Positions 15,917 to 23,720 of a stretch of DNA of 25,409 nt are shown piece after piece (the first letter of the stretch is position 1; each line of letters begins with the position of its first letter). The DNA comes from JBMNOI01 sp050942995 (GTDB lineage: Bacteria > Chloroflexota > Anaerolineae > UBA1429). The stretch lies in assembly GCA_050942995.1 (NCBI GenBank), contig JBMNOI010000053.1, forward strand, positions 1 to 25,409. The letters are read 5' to 3'. Below the pieces are notes generated by a model. It searched no databases. It was not told the DNA's origin and worked only from the letters and a program-made list of their open reading frames with translations. A program made the position numbers and the translations under genes.

Positions 15917-16654
15917 CTACAGTCTCGGTCCAAAAATGGCCCGGCCGATGCGTACCAGCGTGGCCCCCTCTTCGATAGCCACCTCGAAATCATCCGTCAT
16001 CCCCATAGACAGGTCGTCCCATGAGGTGTAGGGCAGCTCGCGGCGCAGCATATCGCGCAATGCCGCCAACGCCCGAAACACCGGGCGGGCATCCTCCGGA
16101 TCGGGCACGATGGGGGCCATCGTCATCAACCCGCGCACCTCCAGATGCTTCAGGTCGGCCAGCGCCCCGATCTGCGCCAGCATCTCCCGACGATGGGCGT
16201 CGTCCCACGCGCAAAAGCCCCCTTTGCTCGCCTCGCCCGAAACGTTCATCTGAACGAGCACCGGCAGCCGACGCCCCGCCTCTGCGGCATAGCGATCCAG
16301 CCGCCCGGCCAGTCGCACCGAATCCACCGAATGGACGATATCGGCCACCGCGACCACCCGCCGCGCTTTGCGGCTCTGCACATGTCCGATAAAGTGCCAT
16401 CGGGGCGGCTCTCCCGGCCACTCGTCACGCAGCGCCGGCACCTTTTCCTCGGCCTCTTCTACGCGGTTTTCGCCCAAATGGCGCACGCCACACCGGTAGG
16501 CGTCCAGGATCTCGGCGGGCGTATGCGTCTTGCTCACCGCCACCAGCGTCACCTCATCGCGACGACGGCCGGCACGGCGGCAGGCAGCCTCGATGCGCGC
16601 CTCTACCCGAGCCAGGTTCTCGGCGATGGTGCCGGATCCGGCTGTGACGTCCAT
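15917..16654 (-). CDS. yggS: YggS/PROSC family pyridoxal phosphate homeostasis protein
   Basis: This is a 245-residue single-domain alanine-racemase-fold protein that binds pyridoxal 5'-phosphate and buffers the PLP pool and amino-acid metabolism, with no robust catalytic activity known. The PLP lysine is K42 in LVAVSKTH. Other signatures are GENRVEEAEEK, WHFIGHVQSRKAR, VQMNVSGEASKGGF, LEVRGLMTMAP and LSMGMTDDFEVAIEEGATLVRIGRAIFG. The ATG at 16654 has GGGAGG about nine bases upstream. It stands 47 bp after pgeF and just ahead of proC in the same operon. Confidence 0.95.
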   Translation of the reverse strand: MDVTAGSGTIAENLARVEARIEAACRRAGRRRDEVTLVAVSKTHTPAEILDAYRCGVRHLGENRVEEAEEKVPALRDEWPGEPPRWHFIGHVQSRKARRVVAVADIVHSVDSVRLAGRLDRYAAEAGRRLPVLVQMNVSGEASKGGFCAWDDAHRREMLAQIGALADLKHLEVRGLMTMAPIVPDPEDARPVFRALAALRDMLRRELPYTSWDDLSMGMTDDFEVAIEEGATLVRIGRAIFGPRL

Positions 16655-16701
16655 TGCTGTGTTGCCTCCCGGATACTACTCTGACGTGTAAAATAGGCGG
16701 C

Positions 16702-17490
16702 CTAGGTACGTTCGAGGCCGATCACCGCGGCGAATCGCCCGGTGACCCCACCCTCACCGCGATGGGAAAAGAACTCGTCCCGGCGACACATGGTGCAGAT
16801 ACCGGCCTGCTCCACCCGTGTCACTCCCACATCCGCCAGTTGCCGGGCCACGGCGAGGCCGAGATCCACATAGCCTTTGCCGCTGGCCTGACGGCGGGTA
16901 ATCAACCCCGGCACGTCGCCAAACTCGCCCTCGAACGCCTCCACGACCTCGGGCCCCACCTCGAAACAGCAGGGACCGATAGCCGGCCCTACTCCGACGA
17001 TGATCTCTTCCGGGCGGCAGCCATAGGTCGTCATCATCGTCTGAGCCGTGCGCGAGGCGATGCGTGTCACCGCGCCGCGCCAGCCGGCGTGGGCCAGCCC
17101 CACCACACGGCGCTCGGGGTCGTACAGATAGACCGGCGCACAATCGGCCAGTCGCAACAAGAGCAACAGGCCCGGCGAATCCGTCACCAGCGCGTCCGTC
17201 TCGTCGAATACGCGGCCGCCGTCATCCGGCCCGGCCACGGCGACCCGGTTGCCGTGCACCTGTCGCCCGCTGACGATGGCGCCTTCATCCACGCCCATCG
17301 CGGCATAGACGGCCTGTAGATTGGCGGCCACACGAGCGGGATCATCGTCCACCGTATAGCCGACGTTCAACGAAGCATAGGGCCGGGAGCTCGACCCGCC
17401 CAATCGGGTAAAGGCGCCATGCACCAGCCCGGTTTCGGGAAAGGTCTCGAATCGGTAGCGTGGCGGTCCACCCTGCCGAACACAGATCAT
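16702..17490 (-). CDS. pgeF: Peptidoglycan editing factor PgeF (laccase-domain, YfiH family)
   Basis: PgeF is a 262-residue cytoplasmic copper/zinc hydrolase of the DUF152 family that removes aberrant L-Ser-containing UDP-MurNAc precursors; related proteins act on purine nucleosides. The metal ligands are visible: H79 in GRQVHGN, C117 in RLADCAPVYLYD and H134 in GLAHAGWRG. The conserved GPAIGPCCFEVG and ICTMCRRDEFFSHR follow. ATG 17490 has GGAGGA upstream and overlaps the radical SAM stop as ATGA (17487-17490), which decides it over the ATG eight codons upstream. Translational coupling to the radical SAM gene is likely. Confidence 0.93.
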   Translation of the reverse strand: MICVRQGGPPRYRFETFPETGLVHGAFTRLGGSSSRPYASLNVGYTVDDDPARVAANLQAVYAAMGVDEGAIVSGRQVHGNRVAVAGPDDGGRVFDETDALVTDSPGLLLLLRLADCAPVYLYDPERRVVGLAHAGWRGAVTRIASRTAQTMMTTYGCRPEEIIVGVGPAIGPCCFEVGPEVVEAFEGEFGDVPGLITRRQASGKGYVDLGLAVARQLADVGVTRVEQAGICTMCRRDEFFSHRGEGGVTGRFAAVIGLERT

Positions 17491-19112
17491 GTCTCTTCCT
17501 CCGGCTCGATACATGCATCGGGGTCCGGCATATCGTCGACGGACAGCGCAACGCCGTGGGCTCCGGTCGGCCCGGCACGCAGATCGATGAAATCCCAGGG
17601 CAGCGCCTCATCGGCGGAATAGGCATCGAGATACTCATCGGCCTCGATCCCCCGTCGCGCCAGCGCCCGAATCAGGCGGCCCGAAGAAGGTCGCTCCATC
17701 GCCGCCAGCACGTGCCCCACCCGCTCATCGCCCCGCGCCAGAATCGCCTGCACCCGCGTGGCGGCCACCGGCTCGGCGCGCACCTCGACTCGATGCCGCT
17801 TGAGGGCATCCCGCACCTGCGCCAACCGCGCATCGACGATTTCGGCGGACATCACCGCCGCCCGCTGGAACGGCGTATGCGCCTTGGGCACAAAGGGCGT
17901 CACATTCACAACCACCTGCCGGCGAAACAGGCCGCGGATATCCTCCACCAGCGCCACGAGGTCGGCCACATCCTCGTCGCTTTCGCCGGGCAGCCCCAGC
18001 ATGAAATAGAGCTTGAGCGACCCGAATCTCTCAGCGGCCACCATCTCGACGGCAGACATGATGTCGTCATAGCTGACACCTTTGGCGATCGCCCGTCGCA
18101 GGCGCTCCGAACCCGCCTCAGGAGCCAGTGTCACCGACAACGAGCCGCTATCGGCCAGAGCGCGCAACAGGACCGGCGAAAGCGGCCGCACCCGCAGCGA
18201 CGAGACCGAGATATCGGCCCCCATGCCGCGCAATTCGGTAACCAGCTCGTCGATCTGGCCGTAATCGGACACCGCCGCGGCGACCAAACCCACCTTGTGG
18301 CGATGCCACAGCCCCTCGCGGGCCTGCTCCAGGGCCACATCCAGGCTCAACTCGCGGCGCGGGCGGTACCAATATCCCGCCAGACAAAAGCAACAGCCGC
18401 GACCGCAGCCTCGCGAGATCTCGATCAGGTGCATGTCGCCGAACTCGGCCTGCGGCGCCACAATGGTCGACGAGACGGGATAATCGTTCAGATCGGCCAC
18501 CCACAGCCGCCGTACCGGCTGCCCGGCGTTGACCGCCGGCACATACACCCCCGGCAGGCGGGCCAGTGCGGCCAGTATATCGGCCCGGGTCCCTTCCCAG
18601 ACCATATGGAGGCATTCGGCCAGACCCTCCAAAATCGGCTCGGCCTCGCCGATCACGATGGCATCGGCGATGGGCGCCATGGGTGCGGGGTTGGCCGAAA
18701 CGGCGGGCCCGCCCATGATGACCAGAGGATCACCCTCCTCACGCTCCTGGGCCAGAACCGGAATGCGCGCCCGGCGAAGCATATCCACCACATAAAAGTA
18801 ATCCATCTCGAACGAGACGGAAAAGGCCACCGCGGCGGCCTCGTTCAGCGCGCGCTGTGACTCCAGAGTGACGAGCGGTTCGTTTCTCGACGCAGGATTG
18901 CGCCCCAGCCAGGCAAAGGCGCGCTCACAAACCATGCCGGGCAGATCGTTCAGCCGACGATACAGGCTGTGCACGGCCAGGCTGGACATACCCACCGCAT
19001 AGCTGTGCGGATAGGCCAGCACAATGGGCGTTCGCCCGCCCCAGTCTCGCACGATGGCGCCCTCTTCATCGGCCAGAATCTGCCGCGCCGCCGTGATGTG
19101 GCGCCAATCCAT
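17487..19112 (-). CDS. B12-binding-domain radical SAM protein (TIGR03960-like, N-terminal half)
   Basis: This 541-residue iron-sulfur enzyme has an N-terminal cobalamin-binding-like domain (about residues 25-170, with LAYPHSYAVGMSSLAVHSLY and VIMGGPAVSANPAP) and a radical SAM barrel. The cluster motif Cx3Cx2C is C236/C240/C243 in SRGCGRGCCFC, and YWYRPRRELS and FMLGLPGESDEDV are diagnostic of the family. Reaction and substrate are unknown to me. In many genomes this type is fused or adjacent to a DUF2344 domain; none is seen here. ATG 19112 has AGGAG with 8-nt spacing. It is the first gene of the operon with pgeF, yggS, proC and yggT, from a very strong promoter, which hints at a basic cellular role. 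Confidence 0.9.
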   Translation of the reverse strand: MDWRHITAARQILADEEGAIVRDWGGRTPIVLAYPHSYAVGMSSLAVHSLYRRLNDLPGMVCERAFAWLGRNPASRNEPLVTLESQRALNEAAAVAFSVSFEMDYFYVVDMLRRARIPVLAQEREEGDPLVIMGGPAVSANPAPMAPIADAIVIGEAEPILEGLAECLHMVWEGTRADILAALARLPGVYVPAVNAGQPVRRLWVADLNDYPVSSTIVAPQAEFGDMHLIEISRGCGRGCCFCLAGYWYRPRRELSLDVALEQAREGLWHRHKVGLVAAAVSDYGQIDELVTELRGMGADISVSSLRVRPLSPVLLRALADSGSLSVTLAPEAGSERLRRAIAKGVSYDDIMSAVEMVAAERFGSLKLYFMLGLPGESDEDVADLVALVEDIRGLFRRQVVVNVTPFVPKAHTPFQRAAVMSAEIVDARLAQVRDALKRHRVEVRAEPVAATRVQAILARGDERVGHVLAAMERPSSGRLIRALARRGIEADEYLDAYSADEALPWDFIDLRAGPTGAHGVALSVDDMPDPDACIEPEEET

Positions 19113-19151
19113 ATCGATCGCTCCTGTAGATCAAACAACACCCTTTGAATG

Positions 19152-19180
19152 ATGATAGCCTCGGGGATATGGGCTGTCAA
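19152..19180 (-). promoter_or_regulatory. Promoter for the radical SAM-pgeF-yggS-proC-yggT operon
   Basis: On the minus strand: perfect TTGACA (19180-19175), 17 bp, TATCAT (19157-19152). Transcription should start near 19145, about 33 nt before the ATG. Confidence 0.85.
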
Positions 19181-19215
19181 ACCCCGGCCGGGCGCATTCT
19201 GCAATCGCTGGGCTT

Positions 19216-19244
19216 TTGACCGGCTTTACCGCTTATGTTACACT
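19216..19244 (+). promoter_or_regulatory. Promoter for rsgA
   Basis: TTGACC (19216-19221), 17 bp, TACACT (19239-19244). The predicted start near 19251 lies downstream of the first 34 codons of the longer open frame, which excludes the 19149 start. Confidence 0.75.
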
Positions 19245-19295
19245 GCTTTACACAGGTGTGGTAGACTTTTTGAAAGGAGCCTCTGCATCGACGGC

Positions 19296-20213
19296 ATGGA
19301 TGAGCGCGAGGGTCTGGTCGTGCGTACGCACGGCGGCCACTACTATGTACAAACGGACGACGGAGAGGTGGATTGCACCATCCGTGGCCGTCTGAAAAAG
19401 GAGCGGCGCGAAACAGACCTGGTCGTCATCGGCGATCGAGTCATCTGGACGGCGACGGAAGAGGGCTATGGCATCATAGAGGATGTGCTGCCGAGAGAGC
19501 GCGTCCTTTCTCGCGGGCTGCCCCCGCCCCGCCCCGGCACCTACTCGGATACCGAGCAGGTCATCGTAGCCAATCCCGATCAGGTGTTGATCGTGTTCTC
19601 GGCGGCCAGCCCGCCGCTGAACCCATTCATGCTGGATCGCTACCTCGTCGCCTGTGAGGCCGCCGAGCTGCCCGCCCTCATCGTCATCAACAAGGTGGAC
19701 ATCCTGGAGGATGAGGAGGTGCTGACCCTGCTCGAGATGTATCACCGCATCGGGTACTCGATCCTGCTCACCAGCGCCGAGAGCGGCGAGGGGTTGGAGG
19801 CGTTGCGAGAGGTGATGAGGAACAAGCTCTCGGCGCTCACCGGCCCATCGGGGGTGGGCAAATCCAGTCTGCTCAACGCGCTGTGGCCCGAGCTGGATCT
19901 GCGCGTCGGCGAGGTAAGCGAGGTGCACGATCGGGGCCGCCACACCACGGTGGTATCGCGCCTGCTCCGGCCCGAGCCCGACATCTATGTGGCCGATACG
20001 CCGGGGCTGCGCCAGTTTCGCTTCTGGGATATCGACCCGGAACAACTGGAGGCCTTTTTCCCCGAGATGGCCCCCTACCTCAATGAATGCCGCTTTGTGC
20101 CCTGCACTCACATGCACGAGCCGGGCTGCGCCGTCAAAGACGCCGTCGAACGCGGCGAGATCGAGCCGCTCCGCTACGAGAGTTATGCCCGCATGTTCGA
20201 GCACGAGTTCTGA
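19296..20213 (+). CDS. rsgA: Ribosome small subunit-dependent GTPase A
   Basis: RsgA is a 305-residue circularly permuted GTPase that checks and releases late 30S subunits. An OB-fold (residues about 1-75, with GLVVRTHGGHYYVQTDDG and CTIRGRLKKE) precedes the permuted G motifs: G4 NKVD at 132-135, G1 GPSGVGKS at 183-190 and G3 DTPG at 234-237. The C-terminal zinc knuckle C265-x4-C270-x-H272-x5-C278 (CRFVPCTHMHEPGCAV) is intact. ATG 19296 is the only plausible start after the promoter. Its nearest Shine-Dalgarno-like AGGAG is 16 nt away, unusually far, so translation initiation may be weak or begin at a non-standard codon slightly upstream. Confidence 0.94.
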   Translation: MDEREGLVVRTHGGHYYVQTDDGEVDCTIRGRLKKERRETDLVVIGDRVIWTATEEGYGIIEDVLPRERVLSRGLPPPRPGTYSDTEQVIVANPDQVLIVFSAASPPLNPFMLDRYLVACEAAELPALIVINKVDILEDEEVLTLLEMYHRIGYSILLTSAESGEGLEALREVMRNKLSALTGPSGVGKSSLLNALWPELDLRVGEVSEVHDRGRHTTVVSRLLRPEPDIYVADTPGLRQFRFWDIDPEQLEAFFPEMAPYLNECRFVPCTHMHEPGCAVKDAVERGEIEPLRYESYARMFEHEF

Positions 20214-20235
20214 ACGCGCCCTCATCCGGAAATGA

Positions 20236-20263
20236 AACGGGGGAGCCGTTTGGCTCCCCCGTT
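20236..20263. terminator. Bidirectional terminator between rsgA and the aldo/keto reductase
   Basis: A 12-bp perfect stem (AACGGGGGAGCC/GGCTCCCCCGTT) with loop GTTT sits between the convergent genes. GTTCGTT follows on the + side. The T-tract is modest but the position is ideal. Confidence 0.8.
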
Positions 20264-20287
20264 GTTCGTTCCTCACCGCTGCATCGC

Positions 20288-21436
20288 TCAGGATGCGCCC
20301 AGCATCTGCTCGACCTGCTGAAGCTGATCGATGATGTGGATGTTCTGCGGGCATTTGGGCTCACAAAGGCCACACTGCACACACTCGTCCGCCGCCTTGC
20401 CCTCGATACGCACGTTCTGCAGCCACACACTCTCGCCTTTTTTCAGGTTGGCGTACTGGCCGCGGGCAAACTCTTTCAGACCATAGACCTGATAATAGTT
20501 CATGAGCAGGAAGTTGCCCGGAATCTCGACGCCGTTCGGGCAGGGCATGCAATAGTTGCAGCCGGTGCAATACAGGTTCGAAAGGTCCTGTAATTTGGTC
20601 AGCAGGCGATCCACCGCCTCTTTCTCGTCGGCGCTGAACGGCTCGGGTCGGCTGGCGCTGGCGACGTTCTCGGTGATCATCTCGGGCGTGTTCATGCCCG
20701 AGAGTGCCACCGACACCATGGGATGTGAGAGCACCCAGCGAATGGCCAGGTCGGGCGTCGAGCTGACCGATGCGGGAATCAGGTCGCTCCATTCCTTCGG
20801 ATCCCACATGCTCAGGCGGCCACCGGCTACCGGCCCCATGATGATGGTGCCCAGGCCACGCTCGTGAGCGATGCGCAGCGGCTCGGCCATGCGCTGATCG
20901 AGGAAATTGAACTGTAGCGTCACGCCCTGAAATTCGCCCGTCTCGACCAGTTTGACCACATTGGCCGGCGTGTCGTGCGACGAAAAAGCCAGGAAGCGCA
21001 CCAGCCCTTCGCTCACCGCCTTTTGCGCTGCCTCCAGGCAGCCACCCTTTTTCGAGATGCGCTCACTGAACGCCTCCCAGGTCAGGCCGTGCATGTGCAT
21101 CACGTCGATATAGTCCATATCGAAACGCTCGAGCTGCGTCTCCAAGCGGCGCCGCCACTCATCGGCGTCGATATCGTTGCTGGGGATCTTGGTGGCGATG
21201 ACCAGCGACTCGCGGGGATACCCCTTGATCGCCTTGCCCACAGCCACCTCGCTGGTGCCGTTGATGTAGCCCCAGGCCGAATCGATATAGTTAATGCCCA
21301 GATCCAGCCCCTGCTTGAGCATGGGGACGGCCTGCTCATAATCGCACGTGCCGTCGGACGTAGCGGGCAGACGCATGGCGCCAAACCCCAGGGCCGATAC
21401 ACGCATTCCGGTCGTGCCATAGTTACGATATTGCAT
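20288..21436 (-). CDS. Aldo/keto reductase with C-terminal ferredoxin-like domain
   Basis: This 382-residue oxidoreductase (COG1453-like) joins a TIM-barrel aldo/keto reductase to an iron-sulfur tail. The barrel has MQYRNYGTTGMRVSALGFGAMRL and the catalytic set D52, Y57, K83 and H114 or H116 (VMHMHGL). The tail carries CTGCNYCMPCPNGVEIP and CVQCGLCEPKCPQNI, the second a classic 4Fe-4S motif, so electrons may reach or leave the NAD(P)H site through clusters. The physiological substrate is unknown. ATG 21436 has AGGAGG with 6-nt spacing; the longer in-frame ATG start at 21523 lacks support. A promoter about 190 bp upstream gives it an unusually long leader for this window. Confidence 0.92.
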   Translation of the reverse strand: MQYRNYGTTGMRVSALGFGAMRLPATSDGTCDYEQAVPMLKQGLDLGINYIDSAWGYINGTSEVAVGKAIKGYPRESLVIATKIPSNDIDADEWRRRLETQLERFDMDYIDVMHMHGLTWEAFSERISKKGGCLEAAQKAVSEGLVRFLAFSSHDTPANVVKLVETGEFQGVTLQFNFLDQRMAEPLRIAHERGLGTIIMGPVAGGRLSMWDPKEWSDLIPASVSSTPDLAIRWVLSHPMVSVALSGMNTPEMITENVASASRPEPFSADEKEAVDRLLTKLQDLSNLYCTGCNYCMPCPNGVEIPGNFLLMNYYQVYGLKEFARGQYANLKKGESVWLQNVRIEGKAADECVQCGLCEPKCPQNIHIIDQLQQVEQMLGAS

Positions 21437-21633
21437 CTGTCTCCTCCTTCTCAAGCAGAAATCATCGCCAAACCGCCGGCCCATACGAGCCGGGCCGGGG
21501 CTATTCCCTCGGTGCGAACCCAAAGCAGGTCGCTTACGGATAGTCGATTCCGTCTCGGAAAATATGGGGGTGTGCTCGGTGGCCCGGTCATGGGTAAACG
21601 AGGTGTGGAATCGAACATGCGCTCAACCGGTTT

Positions 21634-21661
21634 ATTATACCGCAGGAGCGGGAGCCGTCAA
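21634..21661 (-). promoter_or_regulatory. Promoter for the aldo/keto reductase
   Basis: On the minus strand: TTGACG (21661-21656), 16 bp, TATAAT (21639-21634). The predicted start near 21627 leaves a leader of about 190 nt that contains a GC-rich hairpin (CCGGCCC/GGGCCGG near 21478-21500). The -35 box overlaps the 3' end of the upstream DUF218 gene. Confidence 0.75.
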
Positions 21662-22377
21662 GCGTTATGGTGAACATGGTCCGGAGTATGCGTTTCGGGG
21701 AAAATCGGTAGGGGCTCCCCCATGATGAGATCGGGATGGGACACGCTCACCTCCCACCAGGCCAGCGCCGTCGCCAACAGCTCGCGCCACCAAAAATAGC
21801 GGATGCCGGCATATTCATGATGATCGGCGCTCGCCGCGACCGCATCGAGGCCCAGGCGATGAGCGATAAACAGCGCACGGTCGAGGTGAAAGGACTGTGA
21901 AACCAGGATGGCGTCGGTCACGCCAAAGATATGGATCGCCCGGTAGCAACTGTCATATGTGCGCTGCCCGGCATAGTCCAGCACAATGTCCTCCGCCGGC
22001 ACCCCCCGAGACCGGGCGTAGGCGCGCATGGCGGCGGGCTCGTTGTAATCTACCGAGCGGTTATCGCCCGTCATCAACAGCTTTTCGACCTTGCCGGCAT
22101 GATACAGGTCCACACCGGTCTGCACACGATCGGCCAGCACCGTGCTGAGACGGCCGTCGGGGAGCACGCTGGCGCCGAACACGATGGCCACCCGCCGTGA
22201 CGGCACATCCTCCGGGGAATAGATCAGCGGCCCATATTGCCGATCCGTCCACCATCGCAGCGCCAGGACGAGGCCGACGCCCAGAAGGACGGTCAACACG
22301 CCGATACGCCATATGATGACGACCCAACGTCCTGCAGAGCGGGTCACGCGCGAATGTCTCACCAAGTCCTGATACAA
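21658..22377 (-). CDS. SanA/YdcF-like DUF218 (ElyC/SanA family) membrane-anchored protein
   Basis: This 239-residue protein has one N-terminal membrane helix (about residues 19-41, VVIIWRIGVLTVLLGVGLVLAL) followed by an extracytoplasmic DUF218 domain: RRVAIVFGASVLPDGRLSTVLADRVQTGVDLYHAGKVEKLLMTGDN, then EPAAMRAYARSRGVPAEDIVLDYAGQRTYDSCYRA and LVSQSFHLDRALFIAHRLGLDAVA. SanA and ElyC relatives affect envelope integrity and glycan-lipid handling in enterobacteria; the enzymatic activity here is unknown. The start is probably TTG 22377, with GAGGG about nine bases upstream. GTG codons five and ten positions further in are alternatives. It is separated from selD by about 145 bp and has its own promoter. 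Confidence 0.88.
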   Translation of the reverse strand: MYQDLVRHSRVTRSAGRWVVIIWRIGVLTVLLGVGLVLALRWWTDRQYGPLIYSPEDVPSRRVAIVFGASVLPDGRLSTVLADRVQTGVDLYHAGKVEKLLMTGDNRSVDYNEPAAMRAYARSRGVPAEDIVLDYAGQRTYDSCYRAIHIFGVTDAILVSQSFHLDRALFIAHRLGLDAVAASADHHEYAGIRYFWWRELLATALAWWEVSVSHPDLIMGEPLPIFPETHTPDHVHHNA

Positions 22378-22469
22378 AAGGCACCCTCAACGGCACGCGC
22401 CACACCTCTTCGTCAGGTTCCGCGCCGTTTTACTCTCGATCGATATAAAATACACCAAACGCCACCCGG

Positions 22470-22498
22470 ATTATAGCATCGAAGAGGCGGCCTGCCCA
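22470..22498 (-). promoter_or_regulatory. Probable promoter for the SanA/YdcF-like gene
   Basis: On the minus strand: TGGGCA (22498-22493, 4/6), 17 bp, perfect TATAAT (22475-22470). Confidence 0.55.
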
Positions 22499-22522
22499 GC
22501 AACGATCGCACGCAGCACGCCC

Positions 22523-23623
22523 TCAGGTGACTTTGATCCGCGGCCCATCGGCGCCGGCTTCCAACACTTCACCGATGATCCAGCCGGGCTGTCCCCGGCG
22601 GGTCAGGTGCGTAAGGTAGGCGTCGGCCTGTTCCGGGGACAGTGATACCAGCAGCCCGCCCGAAGTCTCGGGGCAGAATGTGAGCAAGCGCATCTCGTAC
22701 TCCAGCCGCTCGGCAAAGGTCACATGCACGCCATAGTCGCTCATGTTGCTGCCGGCCAGTCCGGGGAAAAGCAGTTCATCGGCGTAACGCAAGGCGCCGG
22801 GATGGAAGGGCAGGTCGTCGAAGCGAAAGCGCAGGCTGACACCGCTCTTGAGCGCCACCTCCCAGGCATGGCCCAGCAGGCCAAAGCCGGTGATGTCGGT
22901 GACGGCGTGCAGCGGCCCCTCCGGCGCGGCGTCGGTCAGAGCGGCGGCGGCGGCCTGGTTCAACATCTTCATCCAGCGAACGGCCTCGGCCATATGCTCC
23001 GCCTCGGCCTGGTCCGCCTTGAACGCCGTGGTGACGATGCCGCTGCCCAGCGGTTTGGTCAGCACCAGAAGGTCGCCCGGCCGGGCGCCGGCCTTGGTGC
23101 CCATCCGGTCGGGATGTACCGACCCCAGCACGGCCAGACCGAACTTGGGCTCGTCGTCGTCGATGGTGTGCCCACCGGCGACAATGGCGCCGGCCTCGCG
23201 CACCTTTTCGCCGCTGCCCCGCAGGATGCCGATAATGATCTCTTCCGGCAGGTCGGCAGGGAACGCGGCCAGATTCAGCGCCAGAAACGGCTGTCCGCCC
23301 ATGGCATAGATATCACTCATCGCATTGGCCGCGGCGATGGCGCCATAGTCATAGGGATCGTCCACCACCGGTGTAAAAAAGTCGGCGGTAAAGATAATGG
23401 CCCGATCGTCGCTCATCTTCCAGACGGCGGCATCGTCGGCTACCGTCAAGCCCACCAGCAGCTCCGGATAAAGCGATTCGTCAAATATATCGTTGAGGTG
23501 ACGCGTAACTCGCGCCAGGGCGGTCGCCGCCCGTTTGCCCCCTCAACCGGCCGCCCTGGCCATGGCCGTCAGGCGAACGGCGCCATCGGCAGGGGTTCGA
23601 GGCGTGCAACTGTTCTCCGTCAT
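22523..23623 (-). CDS. selD: Selenide, water dikinase, itself a selenoprotein (in-frame TGA = Sec27)
   Basis: SelD makes selenophosphate from selenide and ATP, the selenium donor for selenocysteine and selenouridine synthesis. Read through one TGA (23545-23543), the frame gives 366 residues from ATG 23623, preceded by GGAAGGA with 6-nt spacing and a strong promoter. The N-terminus VRLTAMARAAG-U-GGK lines up with the E. coli SelD segment RLTQYSHGAGCGCK: U27 takes the place of catalytic Cys17, and K30 the place of the essential Lys20. LYPELLVGLTVADDAAVW, NAMSDIYAMGG, IVAGGHTIDD, TDITGFGLLGHAWE and CPETSGGLLVSL follow. A 6-bp hairpin lies 10 nt after the TGA. Starting at GTG 23455 after the stop would lose the catalytic segment. 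If Sec is not decoded in this organism, the gene would be dead. Confidence 0.9.
23518..23532 (-). promoter_or_regulatory. Candidate bacterial SECIS hairpin in selD
   Basis: In the mRNA, GGGCGG-CGA-CCGCCC folds into a 6-bp perfect stem whose loop begins 17 nt after the UGA. Bacterial SECIS hairpins lie within the coding region in about this place and recruit SelB. The loop is small but contains the expected G. Confidence 0.55.
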
Positions 23624-23663
23624 GCTCGTTCCTTCCGTACATACAGGCCGAATCCTCACTCCC

Positions 23664-23692
23664 ATTATAGCCTCGTGCCGGATCGGTATCAA
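23664..23692 (-). promoter_or_regulatory. Promoter for selD
   Basis: On the minus strand: TTGATA (23692-23687), 17 bp, perfect TATAAT (23669-23664). The predicted start near 23657 gives a 33-nt leader to ATG 23623, supporting the long SelD N-terminus. Confidence 0.8.
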
Positions 23693-23720
23693 AGAGGATG
23701 GGAGCAGGGTAACCATTTCG

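Noticed and set aside
17460..18860. Long plus-strand open frame of 466 codons
   Set aside because: It is antisense to the radical SAM gene, rich in Arg, His and Gln, without ribosome binding site or domains. High GC content makes such shadows common.
23456..23545. TGA in selD as an ordinary stop or sequencing error
   Set aside because: It sits exactly at the Cys/Sec catalytic position with conserved flanks in the same frame. Recoding explains all the evidence better, though resequencing could still overturn it.
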